Below are positions 18,168 to 28,300 of a stretch of DNA of 64,000 nt, in pieces. Position 1 is the first letter of the stretch. Every line of letters begins with the position of its first letter. A program made the translations under genes and the position numbers. The notes beneath the pieces were generated by a model that was not told the origin of the DNA, did no database searches, and saw only the letters and a program-made list of their open reading frames with translations. The DNA comes from JAJDTR01 sp965220415 (GTDB taxonomy: Bacteria > Poribacteria > WGA-4E > JAJDTR01). Where the stretch lies: the NCBI GenBank assembly GCA_965220415.1, contig OZ244829.1:1488001-1552000 (forward strand), read 5' to 3'.

Positions 18168-19318
18168 TGATTGATTCCGGATTGACGGTTCTATTCCGTG
18201 AAAAACCACACCTAATCGAAGAAAAAAACATCGGCTTGATTACTAACCAAACCGGGGTCGATGAAGATCTTCGGAGCAATGTGAGTCTATGCGCAGAGTT
18301 TCCGAAGACTCGCCTCGTGGCGCTCTTTAGTCCTGAGCATGGACTGTGGGGAAACCACCAGGATATGCTCAAAATCCCTTCCACAACGGAGGAGCAACAT
18401 CTGATTCCGATTCACAGTCTTTACGGTGAAACATTACAGCCTACTCAGGAAATGCTGGAGGGAATCGACACATTGGTGTACGACATCCAGAACGTTGGCG
18501 TGCGCTACTACACCTTTATCACAACGATGCTCCTATCGATGCAGGTTGCCTGCGAGCACGGCGTCGAGTTCATTGTTTTGGATCGCCCCAATCCCATTGG
18601 CGGAGATCGATTTGAGGGAACCGTGCTTGAGCATGACTTCAAATCTTTCGTCGGTGCACATCCCATCCCAATTCGGCATGGCATGACCATCGCCGAACTT
18701 GCTCTTCTCTTCAAAGCTGAATTAGGGTTAGATTTGCAACTTGAGGTGGTTCCGATGTGCGGTTGGAAAAGAAGCATGTGGTACGACCAGACCGGGTTCC
18801 CTTGGGTGCCATCATCCCCCAGTATGCCAACTCTTGACACGGCGATTCTATATCCGGGGACATGTCTTATTGAGGGGACAAATCTGTCGGAAGGACGTGG
18901 GACAACAAAGCCGTTTGAATGGATTGGTGCCCCATGGATTGATTCCGACAAGTGGGCGGAGACCTTGAACTGTTTGGAACTACCCGGAGTGCGTTTCCGC
19001 CCCGTTCATTTTGTGCCGTCGCTCTCGAAATACGTGGATGAGGTGTGCCACGGCGTGAGTGTGCATGTACTGGATAGAGAACTGGCTATGCCGTTAGAAA
19101 TTGTCCTGTATCTACTGGCGACGGTTGCAGAAGCCTATCCCAATCACTTCGAGTTTCTTGAGACCGATGGGACACACTTTATCGATCAGCTGGCGGGGAC
19201 AGACTCGTTGCGTCTAGCACTCACCAAAAGGCGCTCTCCAGCCGAAATCCTTCAGGGCTGGCGCAGCGACCTTGATGAATTTGCACGCAGGCGGGAACCG
19301 TTTCTGATTTACGCTTGA
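18167..19318 (+). CDS. namZ: NamZ-type exo-beta-N-acetylmuramidase (DUF1343, GH171)
   Basis: 383 residues with all DUF1343 landmarks in order: IGLITNQTGVD, LVALFSPEHGLWG, a YDIQNVGVRYYTFI block, VLDRPNPIGG, RHGMTIAELA and the GRGTTKPFEWIGAPW block. Family members such as B. subtilis YbbC release MurNAc from the non-reducing end of peptidoglycan fragments. No signal peptide is visible, so unlike Bacillus NamZ it may act in the cytoplasm. It is translationally coupled to the upstream serine hydrolase and followed 131 bp later by anmK, which would phosphorylate and use anhydro-MurNAc. Confidence 0.92.
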   Translation: MIDSGLTVLFREKPHLIEEKNIGLITNQTGVDEDLRSNVSLCAEFPKTRLVALFSPEHGLWGNHQDMLKIPSTTEEQHLIPIHSLYGETLQPTQEMLEGIDTLVYDIQNVGVRYYTFITTMLLSMQVACEHGVEFIVLDRPNPIGGDRFEGTVLEHDFKSFVGAHPIPIRHGMTIAELALLFKAELGLDLQLEVVPMCGWKRSMWYDQTGFPWVPSSPSMPTLDTAILYPGTCLIEGTNLSEGRGTTKPFEWIGAPWIDSDKWAETLNCLELPGVRFRPVHFVPSLSKYVDEVCHGVSVHVLDRELAMPLEIVLYLLATVAEAYPNHFEFLETDGTHFIDQLAGTDSLRLALTKRRSPAEILQGWRSDLDEFARRREPFLIYA

Positions 19319-19449
19319 ATTTCAATCTTCTTTGCGTCCTAGTTGATCGGGATTGCCTACTGTCGATTCATACTTGCCCCTACAAATCAACCTAAACCAT
19401 CGTTGTGTACCTGCTAACCATTTGAGGAGTTATTCTGGCGAAATTACCA

Positions 19450-20637
19450 ATGAAGGCATTCCAAACTCTCTTCGAAAAACGGACGAAAAGAGTGATTGGT
19501 CTCATGTCCGGCACTTCCGCCGATGGCGTTGATGCCGCGCTTGTTGAAATCTGCGGTCACGGCTTATCCACGCAAATCAATCTCATTGCGTTTGACAGTT
19601 TTCCCTATGACGCGGGGTTACGTGCACGAATCTTCAAACTGTTTGACCCTGAAACTTCTCGCGTTGATGAAATCTGCCAAATGAATTTCCTTCTCGGTGA
19701 AAAATTCGCCGAGTCGGCTCTGTTACTCGCTGAGAAAGCTTGTATCTCTATTGATTCGGTCGATCTCATAGGATGTCATGGCCAAACGATTTATCACCTT
19801 CCTCCGCAGATGGGAACGCCCCATATCCCATCCACATTCCAGATTGGAGAGGCTGCGGTCATTGCGCATCAGACAGGTATCCCTACCATTGAAGACTTCA
19901 GAGTAGCCGACGTTGCAGCCGGCGGACACGGTGCTCCACTCGTACCATACGTTGATTTCCTATTGTTCCGACAAGCAAATCGGACGATTGCACTGCAAAA
20001 TATCGGAGGCATCTCTAATGTCACTCTTATCCCTGCAGGTGCCAACGCTTGTGAAGTGCTTGGTTCCGACACGGGTCCCGGTAACATGCTTATCGATGCG
20101 GTGACAGAAATTGTTACACACGGAGAGCAGACCTTTGACAAATCGGGAAAGATTGCCGCTCAAGGACATGCCAATGAAACACTGCTGGAAGAATGGCTTC
20201 GAGACACCTTTTTACATTTAGTGCCGCCGAAGACCACCGGGAGGGAAGCTTACGGCAAGCAGTTTGCCAAAAAAGCATGTGAACAAGCGAAAACTCACGA
20301 AGTGTCGCCGCAGAATTTGGTCGCAACAGTTACAGAATTCACCGCGCGAACAATTTACAACCATTACAAGCGATTTTTATTCCCCCATCATTCCATTGAT
20401 GAGATTTGTGTAAGTGGCGGTGGAATTCACAACCTAACCTTGATGGAGCGGTTGAAAAAATCGTTTAATCCGATTCCGGTACTATCCTCTGATTCGCACG
20501 GTATTCCTAGTGACGGAAAGGAAGCCGTAGCGTTTGCCATACTCGCCAATGAAGCTATTCATGGCCACCAAGCAGGGCTACCACAAGTCACGGGAGCGGT
20601 CCAACCGAAAGTGCTTGGTAAGTTCGTACCAGCTTGA
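19450..20637 (+). CDS. anmK: Anhydro-N-acetylmuramic acid kinase
   Basis: 395 residues. GLMSGTSADGVDAALVEI (about 17-34), DLIGCHGQTIYHLPP, NIGGISNVTLI, GSDTGPGNMLIDAV and late ICVSGGGIHN identify AnmK, which opens the 1,6-anhydro ring and phosphorylates MurNAc to MurNAc-6-phosphate in cell-wall recycling. With NamZ and the serine hydrolase it makes a three-gene recycling set. An etherase (MurQ) is not in the window. The start at 19450 is reasonable, although MKAFQTLF precedes the conserved region by only about 16 residues. Confidence 0.95.
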   Translation: MKAFQTLFEKRTKRVIGLMSGTSADGVDAALVEICGHGLSTQINLIAFDSFPYDAGLRARIFKLFDPETSRVDEICQMNFLLGEKFAESALLLAEKACISIDSVDLIGCHGQTIYHLPPQMGTPHIPSTFQIGEAAVIAHQTGIPTIEDFRVADVAAGGHGAPLVPYVDFLLFRQANRTIALQNIGGISNVTLIPAGANACEVLGSDTGPGNMLIDAVTEIVTHGEQTFDKSGKIAAQGHANETLLEEWLRDTFLHLVPPKTTGREAYGKQFAKKACEQAKTHEVSPQNLVATVTEFTARTIYNHYKRFLFPHHSIDEICVSGGGIHNLTLMERLKKSFNPIPVLSSDSHGIPSDGKEAVAFAILANEAIHGHQAGLPQVTGAVQPKVLGKFVPA

Positions 20638-20663
20638 GCACGTTTACCTTTGGGAATGAAGTC

Positions 20664-20966
20664 ATGACAAAATACCTTGTGATTCCGCTGGATAATACAG
20701 AAATTGCCCCGTATGAAATCTCAGCTACGTTGAGAAACCAACTTCCATATTTCACCGAGGGCAGAATTCAAAACAGAGGCTCTTCCGGCGAGTTTTTCTT
20801 TCCCATTGCTCGCACCACTGAATTGCTTGAGGAGGGCGTATTCTACGTTGTTTCCCCGCTAGACGACCAAAATCAAGCTGAAATTGAAATCACCGACGAG
20901 CAGGAGGATTTATTGGAATGGCTCGTCTCGAACGGGATTGAGGGGGTACGTATAACGGAAGCTTAA
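20664..20966 (+). CDS. Small acidic hypothetical protein
   Basis: 100 residues from ATG 20664 (MTKYLVIPLDNTEIAPYEIS); the frame extends to a TTG at 20634 that overlaps anmK. There is no signal peptide or membrane segment. Sequence is acidic in its C-terminal third (EIEITDEQEDLLEWLVSNGI), suggesting a small alpha/beta fold. It may be co-transcribed with anmK. No family was recognised. It converges with the PorV-like gene 68 bp away. Confidence 0.6.
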   Translation: MTKYLVIPLDNTEIAPYEISATLRNQLPYFTEGRIQNRGSSGEFFFPIARTTELLEEGVFYVVSPLDDQNQAEIEITDEQEDLLEWLVSNGIEGVRITEA

Positions 20967-21034
20967 CGGGAATTTTGGAGGTAGAATAGATTTGACTATC
21001 GGGCACTGGGGCAGGATATTACTCTTGGCCCGGT

Positions 21035-22117
21035 TTAAAAGCGCGTCATGAGAGAGATTCGATTGCTGGCGCCAAGTTCCTCATTGCCCAAGTATGCGTA
21101 GTCAACTGAAAAAGCCGCGCCTGTCAAGAAAGAAAGCTTAAGCCCCGCTCCGGCAGTCATAAGGCGAGTTGTGCTCACCCCTTTTCGCTCCTGCAAGCCA
21201 ATCCTCAACGCGAGTAATTTTGCGAATACATACTCAGCGCCGTAGTGCATTTCAAACGAGTATAGGCTATCAGTGTCAATTGTTAGCAGTAGCTGGCTAT
21301 TTAGCGCGGTAACATCTACGCTGTAAGAAATACCAATCTTGAAGTTGGGGTTTATCGTATCCGTGTTTGATGCTTGCCCCGGTTCGTCCGGCGGAGTATT
21401 CCAGTAGAGTTTCGTTTTGAAAAAATCTTGTACCATAACCCCAACGGAGAGCTGATTGGCTTTATCTCGGGTGGACTGCCAGAGGATGCCGAAGTCGCCG
21501 CCAACACCGATTGCATTCAAGTTTCGGAGTGTAGAAATATAGATTATCTTCGCATTCCCCCCTCCAAATAATCCCCACGCCTCTGGTCCAATCCTCCTAC
21601 CATACGAGAGGATAAACGCATTGTCTGTATTGCTGAAAGTGCGTTCAATTTTAGGTCGATTTCCAGGGCCAACACCACCTGATGGAATGGGTAAGTTTGT
21701 TATTGGAATGTCATCTACCCCCACCCGCAACCAGCTAAGTCCAACGGCGGTGTTTTCACCGAAGGGTTGTACATAGTTGATGAAGTCATAGCTGTTTAAG
21801 TCTCCAAGACTCGAGTGCATAAGTGAAATTTCAGAATGACTTAAGTACCCCAGTCCCGCCGGATTCCAGTATGTCGCTGTTGAGTCATCGGAAATTGCCA
21901 CAAAACTTCCTCCCATGCCCAGTGGGCGTGCCCCGACCCCGAGCGTCAGAAACTCTCCCGCGTATTTGGTAGCACCTTCAGTGAAGGGCGGGCCAAGAAT
22001 GATGATGAATGCAACGCAGAAACTACGCAACACGCGAGATTTAACACTCAATCTTTCAGTCCAATCCTGTTTTGAGATGGCGGAATTTTTCTTAATCCAA
22101 ACTTTTCCTGAACTCAA
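21035..22117 (-). CDS. PorV/PorQ family outer-membrane beta-barrel protein
   Basis: 360 residues. The mature N-terminus shows the family signature: FLTLGVGARPLGMGGSF, then ATYWNPAGLGYL. It continues with beta-strand repeats and ends in Phe (SLMTRF), as outer-membrane barrels do. A hydrophobic signal segment (SFCVAFIIILGPPF) lies at about residues 31-45, so the true start may be a TTG about 20 codons in. PorV is the shuttle protein of the type IX secretion attachment complex with PorU. Here it sits directly downstream of a C25/PorU-like gene on the same strand, separated only by a MITE, which supports a functional pair. Confidence 0.82.
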   Translation of the reverse strand: MSSGKVWIKKNSAISKQDWTERLSVKSRVLRSFCVAFIIILGPPFTEGATKYAGEFLTLGVGARPLGMGGSFVAISDDSTATYWNPAGLGYLSHSEISLMHSSLGDLNSYDFINYVQPFGENTAVGLSWLRVGVDDIPITNLPIPSGGVGPGNRPKIERTFSNTDNAFILSYGRRIGPEAWGLFGGGNAKIIYISTLRNLNAIGVGGDFGILWQSTRDKANQLSVGVMVQDFFKTKLYWNTPPDEPGQASNTDTINPNFKIGISYSVDVTALNSQLLLTIDTDSLYSFEMHYGAEYVFAKLLALRIGLQERKGVSTTRLMTAGAGLKLSFLTGAAFSVDYAYLGNEELGASNRISLMTRF

Positions 22118-22174
22118 CGCTGCAAACTCCCTGTCTTCGTGTTCGAAACCTTGCAGATACCTTTTTGAGGATTA

Positions 22175-22367
22175 GAACCTGTTTGAATAATAGGTGCCAA
22201 TGCCATTTTTTGCCATTTGAGGAGTGGTATTTCATGTTTCTGCCGTGACTTGTTGTCCACCTGTAAGATCTCTATCGCACTCGCTATTCACTCGTTTGAT
22301 CCCCTCTGGGGCTTATAGAGGCTGGTGCGCAGTGCGCACCCTACAAATGTACTTTTCAAACAGGCTC
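22175..22367 (+). mobile_element. MITE family A, copy 2 (193 bp)
   Basis: Termini GAACCTGTTTGAATA and TTTTCAAACAGGCTC, with the 3-bp repeat TTA on both sides (22172-22174 and 22368-22370). It carries one GATC-bounded unit (about 22267-22301) before the CCCC-GGGG hairpin and an intact REP hairpin (22324-22344). It sits 9 bp past the stop of the protease gene and separates it from the PorV-like gene. Confidence 0.88.
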
Positions 22368-22375
22368 TTAGACAC

Positions 22376-25300
22376 CTATTTAAGTTTCATGATTTTGATG
22401 AATTCGGTCAGGTCTTTCTCCCCAGCTTTCTCGACCCGAATCTTACAATAATAGACGCCGTTCGCGATCTCTTCGCCATTTTGATCGCGACCATCCCACG
22501 GAATCATCATGAATCCGGCAGTTGCGTCCTCTACAAACTCTTGCACTAGCCTTCCAGACAAACTGTAAATTTTAATGCTGACCTCATCCGCCGCTCCGGT
22601 AAGTTCACAAGTGATGGTCGTTTCATCGGTAAACGGATTGGGATAATTTGTGGCGCCTAATAATTGTAGTAATTTGTGGACTCGAAATTCAATCTCCTGT
22701 TCCGATTCATTCCCCTCAAGATCGCTTGCTGCGAGTCGAATTTGATATGTACCCGGATCCAGCCTAGGAGGTCGATAGTTTAGAACAACTTGGTTGGAAC
22801 CAGGTTGATGGCTTAATCGATATTCGTTCGCCGATACTAAGGAAGAATCCTGATTGTAAAGCATCTCCATGTGCATAGGGCGCGTGATGTAATCAATTCC
22901 GCTGTTATCTGTCAGGGTTGCTTGAATAAGGGGATTGGCGGAAACGGGGTCGCCATCCACGAAGTTTTGCTCACCGATTGTCAGTTGAATATCCGGAGGA
23001 ATGACATCGTCACTTCGCATCAATGTCAATGGACCAAAGATTGGAACTTCAGCACGTACTCGCCCGACCTCTCTGGTTTCAAACGTAAAGCTGTCTCCCG
23101 CCTCAAACATCCAGCGTCCTTGCGTAAGTTTGAGTGTCAATCCGAACTCCGGATAACTAAATTCTTCCCCAACTATTCCTTGTAAAGGGTTGCCATCTCG
23201 CGACAGAATTCCGGTTTCTTCCCCCTCTATGTGAAAGTGTTCGGAATCAACGAACAAGATAGCCCATCGGTCTCGCGGCATGTTTGAGCCCGGTGCCAGA
23301 CGCAAATACTGCAATACGCCTGTGCCTCTGTTTTCCTCAAGAAAAGAAACAGCATACAACGAGGAATCTCCGCCCGCGGTGTCTTGAATAACGTCGAAAG
23401 TAAGGACGTCTCCAAATCGAAAATCCCTCTTGTCATACTCGATGTCAATGGAAACACCATCTGTGTAGACCGGCGGATCCTGTGGAAAGCCCACGTATCG
23501 ATCGGACGTAACCACTCTTAGGGCGGAAGCGTCCTCTCCGACTAATAACCGGTACGTTGACGCGGATGTAAAGAACAGTACCCACCGACCAATCCTCGCT
23601 CCCGCTGGATCCAGTTGCACATTTAGGAGACTTCCGCCCCCGAAATTTGAAGAGGTTGCGCTTGCAATTGTCGGCTGCACCTCAATCGATCCGTTTGCCG
23701 TGGTGACCAACGCGGACTGCAAGCGCGTCCACAGTCCCAGTCTCTCGACCCACAAATACACTCCAATCTCTTTTGCCCGCTGTTCTGCGCCCGCATTGAT
23801 TGCCGCCATCTGCTCGCGTGAAAATATACTTAAATCAATTACAGTAATATCATCGCTTGTGTCCAATTTCCCAAACAACTCTTCGCTAATCTCCCATTTA
23901 AGTGCATCAAGATCAAATCGGAGTTCAGCAGTTACGGGTTGGTTCAATTGAGTATCAGGTTCTGCGTCCACTATCGTCACATTGTAGGCAATGGTCTGGC
24001 TCCCGTTTGGCAGAGTTATTCGTCTTGAGGAGTTTTGTTGGACGAGTTTTGGGTGCTCCTGCTCTGGCATCTCCTTAATGGTTAACACTGCAGGTTGGGA
24101 TACAAGATTTCTTGGCATTCGAAAATCAATAACACCGTCGTGGCTGAAAATTCGTTTAGCGGTTTTTCCAATTAAAGTATCGCGAACTTCGACATTGCGC
24201 TGCCCAATATTATCTTCATCGTCTCCCTCCCGCACCTGTCCTCCTGGTGATGCGTCTACATCAAATACGGGATCGATCCAGGCAAAAATTTTGTGGTCCC
24301 CGATTGGTAATTCATGTCGAAGAGTTGCAGTTACAAGCCAATTGGTATTAAGTGGATCTTCATGAAACGCGCGCGGTTCCACCAAATCTTGCCCTTGAAA
24401 GTTTGGAGTTTTGTGAATTTCAATCGGATCTCGTCTCTGCCATGCATCCGCCGGTATTGTGACCCGACCAAGCAGTCGGGATTCAGAATCAACTACATTA
24501 TCGCTGTTCAGATCGGGGTTCCCATCGAAGAAAGCCACTTCCACCGTATCTTTCATCTCAACATCTTCAACTTGCTGGAGATCTGCGTTAAGGGTCCATG
24601 CATCAATATCGGGCGAGTAATGGTAATAGATGAGCGCCTCGTTGGAATACGCTCCAACGCCGACTAACTCGAGATTCGGAAAAACCACAGGTCGATAGCT
24701 CAGTAAATCGGAAATAATTACGTTACCATCAATGTCGGTGACTTGGATGTCATACCGAATTGCCGAACCGTTGGCAGCTAATAGTAACGGCGACGGCACG
24801 GTATACCAACCTCTCCCGCGCGATTGGTCCGGAATCATGATTACAGCTTCCCAATTACGAGTCTCGGGATTTCTCCACGAGAGCGTAATTTCTTTGATGC
24901 CTTCGTCACTAAGTTCGTCAGAAACTTGGGCGGAGATACGGAAGGATGCCTCATCTACCACCTCAGGTTGAATATCCAGAATCTTTGGCTCTAACACGGT
25001 GAGGGAGGCACCACCGACCGCGATATGAGTGGAACTTTCGGCATAATATTCGACATGAGCTGGGCCCGAATTGATGTTGTCCGGAACAGTGATAACGAGT
25101 TCCGGAAAACTTCCATTGGTGACCCGCGCTTCCTTCGTGACTATAACATCTCCAGTGTAGAATTCAACTGCTCCGTTTTCACCTTGACCGGTCGCATACT
25201 TGCCGGGAAAAATGGCTTTGACTTGTAGTCTACCATTGAAATCCGATGTCGGCTCAAACTGTTTGTGCTTGAGTCGAGGATTATAAACTACTTCCAATAT

Positions 25301-28300
25301 TTTGCCGCCCGCGATTTCAACCGTCCCACCGGGGACAACCGTCTTGGACTGGACTTTAGGCTGCATTTCGTAATCGGCCATTGCCAACTTCATGGCAGGA
25401 TCGCCGAAGAGGGTATACCCCATCATCACATCAATATTTCCGGCTATTCCCCTATTGATTAAAAGCTCAACTTTTGTGTCAAAGCTAAGCGCACCAAGTT
25501 GACGTTCATTGCGTTTAAACAAATGATCGAAAATGATGCGATTCAAGGCATCGTTACCACTGCCGTAAGTCAAGCGTGTGGCGCTAAGCATGCCGATGAT
25601 ACCGCCATTCTCTTTCCGCAGAAGCTTTTCTGCCATACTCGGTTCACCGGGTTGATCGAAATAACCGTTGTAGCAACTCAACACAAGCATAAATGGAATA
25701 TGCGGTGTCGGTTCGACAAGATCGACGGAAACATTGCCGAAGATGTTTTCATGCGCCCAAACAATTCTTCCCCCATGACCTGCATATTGAGCAAGAACAG
25801 CACCGTTGCTTAACGCTTGAATTATCCGCTCCTTTGCGACATGCTTCGGGAGCGTATCAGGGTAATCGTCGGGATTCGCTTCCACCAAATCGATGATATC
25901 CTCAAGAAAAATCTCAATAGTCTCATAACCCAGTAACGTATGGCTTTGTGCAATTTCATTTAAGCTCTTCTTGAAGATGAAATCACCAGAATTATTCACT
26001 TCATCGTCCGCAACGGAGATGATTTGTCGTCGCCAACTCCCATTAGGTCTCTTGCCTTCGTAATTGATTATTTTATCAACAATCTCGGACGCTTCACTCA
26101 CGGTTTCCGCAGTCAAACGACCGATATAAAAATCTGTGAGTTCATCCAATCCACTTACGGTGGCGTACCAATGATCGGCAGAAGTGCGCCCGTAGGAGCT
26201 TGTCCAAATGTAGTGAGGAGGAATATAACCAAGGTCTTCAGGCGGTTCCGGGTAAAGTTCTTTGTCTACGCCCAGAAAATCGTATGTACCATCTCCCATA
26301 ATGACCACATGGGAGAGTGCCGGAGGTTTCCAGTTTTGGTAAGCATACGTCAGAAAACGCTTGATAGCTTTTGGATCTACCATGCCTTTTCCAAAGTTAT
26401 CGTAGATTTCGGTGACATCGACCACTTTGGTCCGGAATCCTCCGCCCTTCGCGGTGGAACGCCACTGTGCAAGTCGTTCAGACGGTTCACGGAAAACAGG
26501 GTGGGTGATTATGAGGTAATCTGCTTCGTTGGAAGGTGAGAGTAGTTCACTTACCGGAACCGCTTCGACACGAACAGGTGTGCGAACTCCGACAGATGAA
26601 ACGGCGATATATTGTGCATCATGCGTGTCCGGCACCTGGAAAGTTGCATCGTAGGCGACCCGAGGAACGCTGATGCGTCGATCATCAACAGCCTCGCCGC
26701 TCTCTGCGGCGTTGACGTGCAGGATTGCACGAAGACGGTCGCGATCCGCCAAATCCAAATCAATCTGTGAAACGCTTGGGTTCTTTAACCTAGAAATCAG
26801 ACTGGTGCCATCGTATTCAAACACTTCCACATCGGGCGAAAGAAAGGTTCGGACGGTGTATTCCAAGTTACGACGCTTGCGAACAGCATAAGTCTCGTTG
26901 CTGGCGGGAGACGAAAACTCAAGATAGTCGTTGACCGCCTTCAACAAACGGGTGTATTCCACATCAAACGAGTTCACGTAAACATGGTAAGGATACCGCG
27001 TTGTATCATCTTCTACCGTAGTATCTATGCGGGTGAGGGTTAAGGTGTTCCAATCGCCTTGAGTGATATCCTTTAGATTATCCCATACACGCAGCGTTTT
27101 CCCTACAGAGATTGTGTCTTGACGCTTCCATTCTGCGTTGTCGATTCGAACACCGTTTATGGATGTCAAAATTTCGTGCTGCATCGGTGTGCCGCCTTGT
27201 AGCAGAACCTGAATCTTCGGTTGGATAAAACTCCGGGCAAGGTCATACAGCGGGAATTCGAGATTCATCTCATTGAAATCGCCCGCATTCCTTATTCCAT
27301 CCCAATACCAGAAGTCCAGTGCATCAAACCAACCGTGTTTGTCTCCTTGAGAGACACTGTCCGGGAAGCGATGCTCAAGGTTGCTAGTCAGTAGATCTTC
27401 TTCAAAGTAAATCCTTGATCGGAACACGGGAATAACGGTTGCTGTAGGATCATCGGGAGTCGCGTCGATTTGCGAGACACGCATTCCCGGTTCGCGTTCC
27501 ACATGCAGCCAATAAACATTCCAATGCGTGTACCTATTCTGAGCACCCAAGCCGAGAAATTCAATATAATCCCCGGCATCGAAACTCCCATCCTCGTCGC
27601 CATGAATATAGATGGGCACTTCCATCTCGCCGATTCTAAGTTGGAGGTTTCGCACTGGTACTTGCCCTAAATCGATTCCCCACTTGTCAAAAAGATCGTC
27701 TCTTCTCAATCGGTAGATTCCTGTTTGATCAACGAGAATCTTGTATTTGACCTCACCCGGAAGAGACGCGGGGGCCTGCTGCATGACAGGGGCACTCAAG
27801 GTTTGTTCTCTAGGTACCCGCCACGTTCTTGCCGCATCATAGTTTGTCAGAAGGTTGCGGAACGTGCGTTCGAATGTCTCAGACTCTTCGGCAATCGAAG
27901 AAAGAGACTTTCTGCTTTGAGAAAATGAATTTCCATAAGTTGAATCGAAATCCGGTGCTGCCTCGTGAAAATGCACGCGGACGACCATACGAGGATGGAG
28001 TCGCAGCAATCTCGATTTAAAGTTATATTGGACGGGATGTAGTGCGAGGCAGATTACGCGCTGGGATCGAATGTACCCCTCATAAACGATATCTGCTAGA
28101 TTGGAGGGAAATAGTGTCCCCGTCTGGTACGCGGCACCATCTTCACGCCACTCCTCGGTAGGAGTTTGAATCTGTTCTTCTCGCCAATCTCTGCCATTCC
28201 ATGATGTGAGGTCGTCGTTCTCTCGTGAGAGTGTACGATACGGAACAGGCGGCAGGCGATGGTTAATCCGCGTCTCATTCGCGGCGTACTGAACCTCAAC

